Part shown: positions 40,084-48,485 of the stretch, in pieces
Layout: each line of letters starts with the position of its first letter
Position numbering within the stretch: position 1 is the first letter of the stretch
Assembly (NCBI RefSeq): GCF_015206815.1
Contig: NZ_JADEXZ010000043.1
Span: 1-50,533, forward strand
DNA from: Fortiea sp. LEGE XX443
GTDB taxonomy: Bacteria; Cyanobacteriota; Cyanobacteriia; Cyanobacteriales; Nostocaceae
Length of the DNA: 50,533 nt
Direction of reading: 5' to 3'
Made by a program: the position numbers and the translations under genes
The notes under the pieces: model-generated
Database searches by the model: none
The model's input: the letters and a program-made list of their open reading frames with translations, nothing else
Told to the model about the DNA's origin: nothing

Positions 40084-40629
40084 ATGAATAACGAAACGAA
40101 TACTCCATCTTTAACAACTCTAGAATATTTTCCTTACATTGACGCAGAAGGTCAATTACCTGAAATATTTCAAGGAAAAATAGGCGTGTATGCTATCTTT
40201 GACCAAAATAAATTACTACAATTTGTAGGATATTCTCGTGATGTTTATTTGAGCTTGAAACAACATTTAGTCCGTCGACCAAAACAATGTTACTGGGTGA
40301 AAGTTCAAACTATTGAACGTCCCAGTCGTACAGTTTTAGAAAATATTGAGAATGGGTGGATTGCAGAGAATGGCAGTATTCCCTTAGGAAATGGGGAGAA
40401 TAAAGAAAAATGGACTCAACCCATCAATGTTAAAAGCGTAATGACACCAGAAGAGCAGGTGAATTATCAAAATCCAGCTAATGATGAGTTAGCACAAATA
40501 AAAGTTATTAAGAATGTAGCACGGCGAGTAGAAACAGAAATTTTAAAAATTCTAGAATCTCGTGGTTTGCAAATGCAACTCCGCTTTAATCCCAAATTAA
40601 AGGAAGAAGGCTTACTTGATTTGAAGTGA
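40084..40629 (+). CDS. GIY-YIG nuclease-like protein
   Basis: The 181-residue protein has an N-terminal GIY-YIG-like core: KIGVYAIFDQNK (GVY at 34-36), LLQFVGYSRDV (FVG at 47-49, Arg52), and a later Glu in RTVLENIENGWI (near residues 82-93) that may bind metal. The second Tyr-Ile-Gly is degenerate (FVG), so activity is uncertain. The C-terminal half (VKVIKNVARRVETEILKILESRGLQMQLRFNPKLKEEGLL) is typical of a cyanobacterial/plant subgroup. It follows the rpo operon terminator and is its own unit. Confidence 0.75.
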   Translation: MNNETNTPSLTTLEYFPYIDAEGQLPEIFQGKIGVYAIFDQNKLLQFVGYSRDVYLSLKQHLVRRPKQCYWVKVQTIERPSRTVLENIENGWIAENGSIPLGNGENKEKWTQPINVKSVMTPEEQVNYQNPANDELAQIKVIKNVARRVETEILKILESRGLQMQLRFNPKLKEEGLLDLK

Positions 40630-40687
40630 TTTCGTATATGGCAATCATTCCTGAGAAATGAGTGTCATTACGAATGATCAATTATTA

Positions 40688-43600
40688 TTACCTCCACTCA
40701 CCTTGTAAAGTAAAGCCAGCCCAATAATAAGGTGCAGAATACTTCTCATCTTTCCACAATTCCAACCTGGCGGCTCGCAGTGCCGCAGCAGGTGTTAATC
40801 TCTGTTTTAGTATTTTGGTGTAAAACCGCTTCATCAATTCTGATGTCGCTTCATCATCCACACTCCACATACTTACCAACACACGAGGGCTACCCGCATA
40901 CATAAATCCCCTGGCTAAACCAACTAATCCTTCGCCTTTGATTTCTTTGCTTAAGCCAGTTTCACAAGCACTGAGGACTATCAATTCGGCGGGGAGTTTG
41001 AGGTTGAAGATATCTTGCAGACGCAAAAAACCATTTTCCACTCTGCCTTTTTCGTTAAACAGAGACAGCACTACTCCTGATAATGCTGGGTTTTCCGTAT
41101 CCAAAATGCCGTGTGTGGCAAAATGTATAATGCGGTAGTCACTGAGTTGTGAACTAGTAACAAAAGCGCGGTTAGCGGCAAAGTCTAATGCTTGCAGAGT
41201 TTGGGATTTATCAGTCACTAAAGCTAAAATTGCCTCGGCTTCTTTGCGAGTGAAAGATAAACGCTCAAAAGAGAAATTTGGATTGATGAATGGAATGCTT
41301 TGCTTAGGTATGGGCTGATGGTTAATCTTAGTTAGGCGATCGTCATCATTGCTAAATACGGCATCTGCAATAACAGCTAAAGTTTTGGGAGGAATTTTGC
41401 GTTCTCTGTGTTCGCGCCTGATAACAGCTAGAGTAGAAGCTGAAGGTAAGTACGTAATTTCGTGGTTCTCTAGCAGGGGTTTGATGTTTTTACCTACTGT
41501 TCCGGGTTCAGGTAGTGCAGAAAATGGCAGATATTGCAAAGCACCATCACTGACAATAACCAAGCGTTTGTTTTTGATTTTTTCAGCGATTGGTTTTAAC
41601 AGCATTTGACTGAGTTTTTCCAGCACATCAGAACTGCGAAAAGCACCTAAACCAGAGCTTTCATCTATGTCTTTGTTCGCAGTAAGGCGGTAATAGCGTA
41701 TTTTTAATAAATAGTTAAATTGCTTAACAATTTTTTCAATTTCTGCACGTTTGGGTAATTCATAGCTGCTCATACTAGTTTTACTCACCGCCCACAAATA
41801 GCTGCGTTCTTCACCAAGGGAGTATTCCAACAACACAGTATTATCGTCTAGTACCTGCTGTTGAATTTCTTTGAGAGAAAGGGGTTGAGGTTGAGTTAGT
41901 GCAGCATATTTGGGACTGATATCTCTGATTTGTGCTTGTACATTTTGGTAGTCTTTGTGAAGTAAGGCTAGTTCATTTTCTAAAACTTGCGCTTGTTCTG
42001 GGGTGTATTGGCCAGTGTTGTAGAGTTCTAAACGGCGTTTTTCGGTTACATCCAGTCGCTGTTGTAAGTTGCGCTCTGCTTTTAGTAGTTTTGGTTCTAC
42101 GCCTTGGCGAATATCAGCGTTAGCTTCTGTAAGTAGATCCAATAAACTACGAGAACGATATTTTTCACTTGATTGCAGTGCTAAAGCATCATAGCCTTGG
42201 GTGGGGTATTGCTTGTGCAACTGCATTAATAAGTCATTGGAAAATTGGTAAATATTTTGCTGTGAGGCGAAGTAAGAAGTACGCAATTGTTCGTTGGTGA
42301 TTTTCGTGCGTAAGTTTTCGATTATCTTGATAGCTGCTTCAATTTGGATTAGGGATTGTTTGAGGTTGCCTTGGTTACGTTCTAAATAGGCAATATTATA
42401 TAGAGTAACGGCTTCTCCAGCTTGATCCCTCATTTGCCGTCTTAAGGGCAGAGACTGATTGTAGTACTTGAGTGCCTTTGACTTATCACCTAAATCATTG
42501 TAGACACCGCCAATATTGTTGAGTGTGGTTGCTTCACCTGCTTTATCACCCACTTGTTGTGATAAAGGTAGAGACTGGTTATAGTACTTGAGTGCCTGCT
42601 GTTTATCTCCCCATGAGTCGTAGACACGGCCAATGTTATTGAGAGTAACGGCTTGCCCAGTTCGATCACCTACTTGCTGTCTTAAGGGCATGGACTGGTT
42701 GTAGTACTTGAGTGCTTGCTGTTTATCTCCTAAGGCATCGTAGATTCGTCCGATGTTATTGAGAGTGACGGCTTCCCCAGTTTTATCCTCTACTTGCCGT
42801 CTCAACGGTAGAGACTGATTGTAGTATTTGAGTGCCTGCTCTCTATCTCCCAATGCAGAGTAAATACCGCCAATGTTATTGAGAGTGACGGCTTCTTGTG
42901 CTTTATCTCCGACTTGTCGTGATAAGACTAGGGACTGGTTGTAATAATTGAGTGCTTTCGATTTATCGCCCAAATCGTTGTAGACACCGCCGATGTTATT
43001 GAGGGTGACGGCTTCACCTCCTTTATCCTCGACTTGTCGTCTCAGGGGCAGAGACTGATTGTAGTACTTGAGTGCCTGCTGTTTATCGCCCAAATCGTTG
43101 TAGACACGGCCAAGGTTATTGAGGGTAGTTGCTTCACCACCTTTATCTTTAACTTCTCGTGATAAGGCTAGAGACTGGTTGTAATAATTGAGTGCCTTTG
43201 ATTTATCGCCTAATGAGTCGTAGATACCACCGATGTTGTTGAGGGTAGCTGCTTCCCCTGTTTTATCACCTACTTCTCGTCTCAAAGGCAGAGACTGGTT
43301 GTAGTAATTGAGTGCTTGCTGTCTGTCTCCCAATGCGTCGTGAACAGCGCCGATGTTGTTGAGAATGACAGCTTCCCCAGTTTTATCCTCTACTTGCCGT
43401 GCTAGGGTTAGAGACTGATTATAGAAAATGAGCGCTTGCTGTTTATCTCCTGAGGCATCGTAGACAGCGCCGATGTTATTGAGGGTTTTTGCTTCCTGAA
43501 CTTTATCTTTGACTTGCCTTGTCAGAAGTAAAGACTGGTTGTAATAATTGAGCGCCTGCTGTTTATCTCCTAAGGCATTGTAGACAGCGCCGATGTTGTT

Positions 43601-44167
43601 GAGAATAATAGCTTCGCCGCTTTTATCCGCCATTTCTCGTGATAGAGGCAAGGACTGGCTATAGTAATCGAGCGCTTGCTGTTTGTCTCCCAAGGCATCG
43701 TAGACATTACCAATGTTGTTAAGAGTCACAGCTTCTCCGGCTTTATCCCCCGCTTGTTTTCTCAAAAGCAAGGATTGTTTGAAGAATATTAGTGCTTGCT
43801 GTTTGTTTCCCAAGGCATCATAAATAAAACCAAGCTCGTTGAGAGCGATCGCTTGCTGTTTAACATCGTTAACTTTTTGCCATAGCTTCAAGGCGGTTTC
43901 AAATTTGGTGATCGCCTGTCTTAGAGATGTTGCTGTTCCTTGCCTAAGTAACTCTTCCCCTTCTTGAAAAATCTGTTCTGCGTTAGTACGATTGATATCT
44001 GGTGAATTTGTCGGTGGCTGTTGGGCAATCTTTACCGTATAACGCCCAGGATTTCCTGCACCTGATTCAACAAACACGATCATGCCAACTAAGAGAAGGG
44101 GTGTGCGACTGGTGAATGTTGCGAAAAATCTTCTTGGTTTCTGGGGACATTCCATTCTCTTAGTCAT
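40688..44167 (-). CDS. TPR-CHAT protein (caspase-like protease domain with 12 tandem TPRs)
   Basis: The 1159-residue protein has an N-terminal hydrophobic segment (TPLLLVGMIVFVESGAG), suggesting export or membrane anchoring. Residues 104-583 are twelve near-identical 40-residue TPR units (consensus GEAVTLNNIGxVYDALGDKQ then QALKYYNQSLPLRRQVxDK), with degenerate units on either side. A coiled linker (about 690-760) follows. The C-terminal CHAT domain, related to caspases and separase, keeps the likely catalytic His1019 (IIHFATHG) and Cys1068 (VLSACETG). In CHAT systems the TPRs sense a partner and the protease cleaves a target; here neither is known. A decayed second copy of the gene's 3' end lies upstream at 44389-44665. 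Confidence 0.93.
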   Translation of the reverse strand: MTKRMECPQKPRRFFATFTSRTPLLLVGMIVFVESGAGNPGRYTVKIAQQPPTNSPDINRTNAEQIFQEGEELLRQGTATSLRQAITKFETALKLWQKVNDVKQQAIALNELGFIYDALGNKQQALIFFKQSLLLRKQAGDKAGEAVTLNNIGNVYDALGDKQQALDYYSQSLPLSREMADKSGEAIILNNIGAVYNALGDKQQALNYYNQSLLLTRQVKDKVQEAKTLNNIGAVYDASGDKQQALIFYNQSLTLARQVEDKTGEAVILNNIGAVHDALGDRQQALNYYNQSLPLRREVGDKTGEAATLNNIGGIYDSLGDKSKALNYYNQSLALSREVKDKGGEATTLNNLGRVYNDLGDKQQALKYYNQSLPLRRQVEDKGGEAVTLNNIGGVYNDLGDKSKALNYYNQSLVLSRQVGDKAQEAVTLNNIGGIYSALGDREQALKYYNQSLPLRRQVEDKTGEAVTLNNIGRIYDALGDKQQALKYYNQSMPLRQQVGDRTGQAVTLNNIGRVYDSWGDKQQALKYYNQSLPLSQQVGDKAGEATTLNNIGGVYNDLGDKSKALKYYNQSLPLRRQMRDQAGEAVTLYNIAYLERNQGNLKQSLIQIEAAIKIIENLRTKITNEQLRTSYFASQQNIYQFSNDLLMQLHKQYPTQGYDALALQSSEKYRSRSLLDLLTEANADIRQGVEPKLLKAERNLQQRLDVTEKRRLELYNTGQYTPEQAQVLENELALLHKDYQNVQAQIRDISPKYAALTQPQPLSLKEIQQQVLDDNTVLLEYSLGEERSYLWAVSKTSMSSYELPKRAEIEKIVKQFNYLLKIRYYRLTANKDIDESSGLGAFRSSDVLEKLSQMLLKPIAEKIKNKRLVIVSDGALQYLPFSALPEPGTVGKNIKPLLENHEITYLPSASTLAVIRREHRERKIPPKTLAVIADAVFSNDDDRLTKINHQPIPKQSIPFINPNFSFERLSFTRKEAEAILALVTDKSQTLQALDFAANRAFVTSSQLSDYRIIHFATHGILDTENPALSGVVLSLFNEKGRVENGFLRLQDIFNLKLPAELIVLSACETGLSKEIKGEGLVGLARGFMYAGSPRVLVSMWSVDDEATSELMKRFYTKILKQRLTPAAALRAARLELWKDEKYSAPYYWAGFTLQGEWR
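42419..43858 (-). repeat. 120-bp coding tandem repeat, 12 units
   Basis: The DNA coding the TPR block repeats every 120 bases (40 codons) twelve times with high similarity, for example recurring CTGTTTATC(T/G)CC and GTTGTAGTA(C/A)TTGAGTGC. It can gain or lose units by slippage or recombination without shifting the frame. Confidence 0.9.
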
Positions 44168-44388
44168 AACAGTATTTTTAACCCCGAAGTTGTATCTGCT
44201 TCACTATACTTTTAGGTACTGTACGGGTTTGAATTTTTAATGAAAAAACCCGACACAGAGAAAAATGTCAACGGCATTAAGTATAAATACGATGACTCTA
44301 GTTATTACATGATCATCAAGGCTTTCAATTTAAAGCCCAAAATATACTATCACTCATCTGCAAATCACCATAGTATTAGAGACTACTT

Positions 44389-44665
44389 CTATTCACCTTG
44401 TAAGGTAAAAGCAGCCAAATAGTAAGGTTTAGAATAATCTTGCTCTTGCCACATTCCCAACTGAGCAGCTTGTAAGGCTGCCGCAGTGGTTAACTTTTGT
44501 TTAAGTATCTTGATGTAAAATTTCTTCATTAATTCTGATGTGACTACATCATCGACACTTCACAAACTTACCGAAGAAGCAAGGGAGCAAGGGGAAACAA
44601 TCTTCCCCTTTCCCCCCTGCTCCCCTACCTCTTTTGACAAGCACTAAGGACTATTAATCTCACAT
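44389..44665 (-). pseudogene. Decayed remnant of a second CHAT-domain gene
   Basis: On the minus strand, 44389-44575 codes a CHAT end: SELMKKFYIKILKQKLTTAA, then YYLAAFTLQGE and a stop. It is clearly related to the end of the intact CHAT gene at 40688. The Trp codon of the SMWSVDD motif has become a TGA stop. Further up, 44638-44665 still matches the region around the catalytic Cys, but the DNA between (44576-44637) is replaced by a GC-rich palindrome. The N-terminal part is gone. Confidence 0.8.
44576..44637. repeat. GC-rich palindromic insert inside the CHAT remnant
   Basis: GGGAGCAAGGGGAAA and TTCCCC...CTGCTCCC form an imperfect hairpin. It replaces the coding sequence expected between the two surviving pieces of the CHAT remnant, so it marks an insertion with deletion. 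Confidence 0.6.
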
Positions 44666-44671
44666 TGTGCA

Positions 44672-44706
44672 GAGATCCCCAACTTCTTTGAGAAGTCGGG
44701 GATCTC
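44672..44706. terminator. Palindrome of the GACTTCTT...AAGAAGTC type
   Basis: GAGATCCCCAACTTCT pairs with AGAAGTCGGGGATCTC (16 bases, one wobble), then TTTG. The same core occurs in the terminator at 20674-20708, so it is either a terminator or a dispersed palindromic element. Confidence 0.6.
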
Positions 44707-44799
44707 TTTGTTCACGAGAAAACAAGGTTTTTATAGGCGATCGCAATGTCAATATTGCTCAAGTCGTTTTTAATTCACAAAAAGGCAGATTGCTTTCTA

Positions 44800-44988
44800 A
44801 TTTTGCCAAAATGCTTTCTTAAAATGCCAAATTGTTTACTCATTTTGGTATTTTCCGCAAGCAAAATGCCAAAATGCTTTCTCAAAATGCCAGATTGTTT
44901 ACTCATTTTGGTATTTTCCGCAAGCAAAATGCCAAAATGCTTTCTCAAAATGCCAGATTGCTTGCTCATTTTGGTATTTTCCGCACTC
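44800..44988. repeat. 63-bp tandem repeat array, about three units
   Basis: The block CATTTTGGTATTTTCCGC begins at 44841, 44904 and 44967, an exact 63-base period. Each unit also holds AAAATGCCAAAATG, nearly the reverse complement of CATTTTGGTATTTT, so every unit can form a hairpin. Because 63 is a multiple of three, open frames run through the array on both strands, but they look like artefacts of the repeat. Confidence 0.85.
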
Positions 44989-45110
44989 ACGAAAAATATC
45001 TCAGTGTAGCAAAAGCCATTACAGATTTGCCGAAATTTTCTCAGGCTGAACCGTACGGATATTTTTTAAGGTAAAGAATATTTACTGTAGTGTATTCCAA
45101 GGTACATATC

Positions 45111-45536
45111 ATGGCTCGTAAAAAAAGAAGCTCCAAGGTGTTAGAAAATTCTGTGCGCCGCGCAGCCAGCCTCAATTCAATTGATCCGTACTTAGATTTA
45201 GGTAATGGACTTTCTTTACCTGCATTCTCAATTCTCATAGAAAAAATGCGAACTAGAGAAAATTTATACAACACTGCTCTTTCTAACTTAGATAAGGTAT
45301 ACCGGGAAATGCTAGAAACTGAGGGCGAGTTGGGAGATATGGCAGAACACATGCTGTTAGGAGTTGCCACAAAATACGGTAAAAGCAGTGTAGAATACGG
45401 CATGGCGGGAGGAGTTCCAAAGAACCAGCGCTACAAGAAACGGCGAGGCGAATCATCAACTTCTAGTTCTGAACAACCGTCGTTTGTTGCCAGTGTCAAC
45501 AGTCAAAATGGCAATAAAGCAACAGTAATAAGTTAG
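45111..45536 (+). CDS. Hypothetical protein, basic N-terminus
   Basis: From ATG 45111 the protein has 141 residues: a basic start (MARKKRSSKVLENSVRRAAS), a helical middle (ILIEKMRTRENLYNTALSNLDKVYREML), and a low-complexity Ser/Asn/Gln tail. It has no membrane segment. I do not recognise a family. A longer frame from 45090 is less likely; AAGG stands about ten bases before ATG 45111. The 63-bp array lies just upstream. Confidence 0.68.
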   Translation: MARKKRSSKVLENSVRRAASLNSIDPYLDLGNGLSLPAFSILIEKMRTRENLYNTALSNLDKVYREMLETEGELGDMAEHMLLGVATKYGKSSVEYGMAGGVPKNQRYKKRRGESSTSSSEQPSFVASVNSQNGNKATVIS

Positions 45537-45634
45537 GAAAATTTTATCAATAAAAAATCAGTGCGATCGCTCTAGTTGTCACATCATCTATTTGTATTTT
45601 AAATGAGCAAGTTACATAGAAGCGATCGCCTTGC

Positions 45635-45982
45635 TCATGTTTTTATAGTGCCAAACTCAGTAAACTGACGTATGTATGGTTCGTGAAAGGCCAAAATAAT
45701 ATCTTGCTTAGGTACTCCCATTTCTACTAATTGATTGGCAATTCCTTCTTCAGTACCATCATGTTGAATCCAAATTTTTCCCTCTTTAATATCAAGATGT
45801 AAGATACAGCCAAAATCTCGTTTATTTCCCCGCCAGCCAACATAAAGTAATTGATAGTGGTCTTGTTGTTCGTCAAAAATTGTTTGCACCTCATACTCTT
45901 CGGCATTTCTTTGCATTGCAGATCGCTTTTGCCGTTCGGAAAGAAGTTGTCGAATATATTGCCGATATTGTTCTATAGCCAT
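45635..45982 (-). CDS. xisI: XisI-family protein
   Basis: The 115-residue protein matches XisI, named for control of excision of the fdxN DNA element in heterocysts. Recognised motifs are YRQYIRQLLSE, the central DHYQLLYVGWRGNKRDFGCILHLDIKEGKIWIQHDGTEEGIANQLVEMGVPKQDIILAFHEPYIR, which is the family core, and a free C-terminus. It overlaps the xisH gene by ten bases, so the two are translationally coupled. Many cyanobacterial xisHI pairs are not near any excised element; here no recombinase xisF is present. Confidence 0.92.
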   Translation of the reverse strand: MAIEQYRQYIRQLLSERQKRSAMQRNAEEYEVQTIFDEQQDHYQLLYVGWRGNKRDFGCILHLDIKEGKIWIQHDGTEEGIANQLVEMGVPKQDIILAFHEPYIRQFTEFGTIKT

Positions 45983-46383
45983 TGACTAATCACCTCTTCT
46001 TGTACATCGTAAATCATCAATCGCAATTGATATTTTTTAACTGCCGAGGCAATAAATTTTCGTTGAAAAAAACTTTGATAAATTGGTGCGCGAACTGCTA
46101 AATAAAGTAGGCGATCTGATTCAATTTTATCTAAAGCATCTCGATAGTTTAAAAACTGTCCTAAAGCGGTATGAAATTCTGAAACATTCGATGGACTAAT
46201 AAAACTTTTAATCTCCACCGCTATTTTTCTTCCCTCTTGTTCTGCGGCTAAAAGTTGCTCTGCTGCTAAATCAATCTCAAAATCTACATCATCTAAATTA
46301 ATTTCATAAGGGTCAGCCGTAATCTTCCAACCATCTTTTTCTAAAGCATTTCTGACAATATTATGAAATCTATCTTTTGCCAT
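45973..46383 (-). CDS. xisH: XisH-family protein, endonuclease-like fold
   Basis: The 136-residue protein is XisH: MAKDRFHNIVRNALEKDGW at the start, then FEIDLAAEQLLAAEQEGRKIAVEIKSF, FHTALGQFLNYRDAL and LRLMIYDVQEEVISQWL. The strand AVEIKSF, with Glu57-x-Lys59 and an acidic residue before it, looks like a PD-(D/E)xK nuclease active site. With XisI it is needed for fdxN element excision in Anabaena; its exact action is not settled. A hairpin (46426-46458) lies just upstream. Confidence 0.93.
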   Translation of the reverse strand: MAKDRFHNIVRNALEKDGWKITADPYEINLDDVDFEIDLAAEQLLAAEQEGRKIAVEIKSFISPSNVSEFHTALGQFLNYRDALDKIESDRLLYLAVRAPIYQSFFQRKFIASAVKKYQLRLMIYDVQEEVISQWL

Positions 46384-46425
46384 AAGAATTGATTAACATC
46401 TAACGTACTACCATATAAATAAAAT

Positions 46426-46458
46426 GGTGAGTGACAACAAAGCCGTGACCCACTCACC
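46426..46458. promoter_or_regulatory. Inverted repeat upstream of xisHI
   Basis: GGTGAGTG (46426-46433) and CACTCACC (46451-46458) pair perfectly around a 17-base loop, in the gap between the divergent xisH and kinase genes. It may be an operator or a small dispersed palindrome. Confidence 0.45.
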
Positions 46459-46560
46459 TTAATATTTATTTTATAAACACCCTCGTAGTCTCACGCGGGA
46501 ACATCATCTGCCTTGACATCGTGATGTAAATTGAGAGATGGCGGACATATTTAACTGTTC

Positions 46561-48357
46561 ATGACCACAATCCTACTAAATAATCGCTATCAAGTTATCC
46601 AGGTACTCGGTGCTGGTGGATTTGGGGAAACCTTTTTGGCAGAAGATACTCATATGCCTTCTCGCCGTCGCTGTGTCATCAAGCAACTCAAACCAATTGC
46701 CAATGATCCTCAAACCTATGAAATGATTCAACAAAGGTTTGAAAGGGAAGCCGCAACTTTAGAGCATTTGGGCGACAGTAGTGACCAAATTCCCAGACTA
46801 CACGCCTATTTTTCGGAGAATGGACAGTTTTATCTGGTGCAAGAATGGATTCATGGTCAAACTTTAACCAATCTTATCGAAACTAGAGGATGCCAAAGTG
46901 AAACCATAGTCCGAGAAATTCTCTTGAGTTTACTATCAGTATTGGATTATGTGCATAGCAAAGGCATCATTCACCGCGATATCAAACCAGATAATATTAT
47001 TCTGCGCTCTGTTGATAGCAAACCAGTTTTGATTGATTTCGGTGCAGTTAAAGAAACCCTACGTACAGTAGCCACTAAACCCGGATATCCGACTCAATCG
47101 CTGGTGATTGGTACGCCGGGATATATGTCTAGCGAACAAGCAATAGGAAGACCAGTTTACGCTACAGATATCTATAGTTTAGGCTTAACAGCAATTTATT
47201 TATTAACTGGTAAACAGCCTTCAGAATTACCAACTAATCAGCAAAGTGGGGAGATTCTTTGGCAAAATGACGCGCCGCAAGTTTCGCCGCAGTTAGCAAT
47301 GGTGCTGAATCAGGCGATTAAACCCCAAGCGAGCGATCGCTACAGCACTGCTAGTAAAATGCTCTATGCTTTAAACTCTACGAGTAATATTTCTACATCC
47401 GCTACTATCAGCTTGAGTCCTGCTGCGACTGCATCAACTCAGCAAACTCAGGCATTTTCTACCCCCCCAAGAATTCCTCCTCGAAATCCCCAAAAACCTA
47501 TTTGGATATTTGGTGGTTTGATAGTGGCTGGTTTAATTGCTGGAATAGGAATTTCTCGCTTGACTCGTCCGCAACAGTCAGAAGTACCCATCATTACAAA
47601 TTCCGACTCCCCAGCATCTCCTATTCCATCTCTAGAAGCCAATAATCAGCCTGCTGTTTCGCCACCATTTTCTGTTACACCTGACATCGCTCCTCAGCAG
47701 CCAATAAATTCTGCACCTTTGTCTGCTAACAATGACACAACCGACTCTAATTCTGCAAACGAATCTCCAGTACAAACTGACGAGCAGCCTGTAGTAACAG
47801 ATACGCCTAATTCAACCAACACACCAGATACACAACCTGCCGTAGTTCCTACAAGGGAAGCACCTGCAATACAACAAGACAAGCCAGATAATAAAAAAAA
47901 AGAAAGTACAACAAATCGTCCAAGGGTTCCCGCATTTCCTCCAGGTACAGACAGAAGAACCGTAGAAGCCACTCTCGGAAGAAAAAGTAGAGATTTGAGA
48001 GGCTTGTGGGGGAATACTCGTGCTGTCACCTATAAATTAGTTCCAAATCAAATTGACTTGGGGTATTTATTCGACCGAAATTCGGGAAGGTTAGTGCAAA
48101 CTGAGGTAGCTTTTGCTCAATCAGTAGACCCAGATGTTATGCAAAATACTTTAGGTGGAATGCTCAATGGTCAAGTCAATTCACAAATTCAGCAAGGACT
48201 ACAACAAATTCAACAGCGTCAGAGAGATGATTTTAGTTTTGATTTAGGTTCTGTGAAGGGACAAATTGTGCGTCAGAATTGTGATTTGATTTACATCAGT
48301 ATTTGGGAAGCAGATTTACATCCTATTGGCAACCCATCAGCAGCTAAACGGTGTTGA
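46561..48357 (+). CDS. Eukaryotic-type Ser/Thr protein kinase, membrane anchored
   Basis: The 598-residue protein has an N-terminal Hanks-type kinase domain (about 8-272): glycine loop LGAGGFGETFLAE, Lys41 in VIKQL, the catalytic loop IIHRDIKPDN (Asp140), DFG at 159-161 and the activation segment GTPGYMSSEQA. A membrane helix (about 313-334) follows, then a Ser/Thr/Pro/Gln-rich linker (340-460) and a C-terminal domain of some 130 residues with VEATLGRKSRDLRGLWGNTRAVTYKLVP, probably outside the membrane. This layout is common in cyanobacterial Spk kinases. Substrates are unknown. Confidence 0.93.
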   Translation: MTTILLNNRYQVIQVLGAGGFGETFLAEDTHMPSRRRCVIKQLKPIANDPQTYEMIQQRFEREAATLEHLGDSSDQIPRLHAYFSENGQFYLVQEWIHGQTLTNLIETRGCQSETIVREILLSLLSVLDYVHSKGIIHRDIKPDNIILRSVDSKPVLIDFGAVKETLRTVATKPGYPTQSLVIGTPGYMSSEQAIGRPVYATDIYSLGLTAIYLLTGKQPSELPTNQQSGEILWQNDAPQVSPQLAMVLNQAIKPQASDRYSTASKMLYALNSTSNISTSATISLSPAATASTQQTQAFSTPPRIPPRNPQKPIWIFGGLIVAGLIAGIGISRLTRPQQSEVPIITNSDSPASPIPSLEANNQPAVSPPFSVTPDIAPQQPINSAPLSANNDTTDSNSANESPVQTDEQPVVTDTPNSTNTPDTQPAVVPTREAPAIQQDKPDNKKKESTTNRPRVPAFPPGTDRRTVEATLGRKSRDLRGLWGNTRAVTYKLVPNQIDLGYLFDRNSGRLVQTEVAFAQSVDPDVMQNTLGGMLNGQVNSQIQQGLQQIQQRQRDDFSFDLGSVKGQIVRQNCDLIYISIWEADLHPIGNPSAAKRC

Positions 48358-48387
48358 CAATTGTACGTAATCAATATGATTCTTCCC

Positions 48388-48485
48388 TTAGGGACTCCCA
48401 GAAAATAAATTATCCAATTTATTCCTCTTCTGTCTCCCCCCTGCCTACTTAGCGATAGGATATTTTTTTAGATGGAAGTCCCTAA
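48388..48485. mobile_element. MITE-like palindromic element overlapping the sasA stop codon
   Basis: The ends TTAGGGACTCCCA (48388-48400) and TGGAAGTCCCTAA (48473-48485) are inverted repeats, 12 of 13 bases. The element lies between the converging kinase and sasA genes, and its right end supplies the TAG stop of sasA. Confidence 0.65.

Noticed and set aside
42419-43858. Possible satellite or CRISPR-like repeat
   Set aside because: The 120-bp period codes in-frame TPR units of the CHAT protein.
44240-44422. 60-codon plus-strand frame
   Set aside because: It overlaps the 3' end of the CHAT remnant on the other strand and has no protein-like features.
44800-44988. Possible CRISPR array
   Set aside because: The units are directly adjacent and repeat over their whole length, so there are no unique spacers, and no cas genes are near.
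44746-45009. Repeat-rich plus-strand reading frame with a 21-residue period, and its minus-strand counterpart
   Set aside because: It exists only because a 63-bp tandem repeat keeps every frame open; both strands show it equally and there is no start signal.
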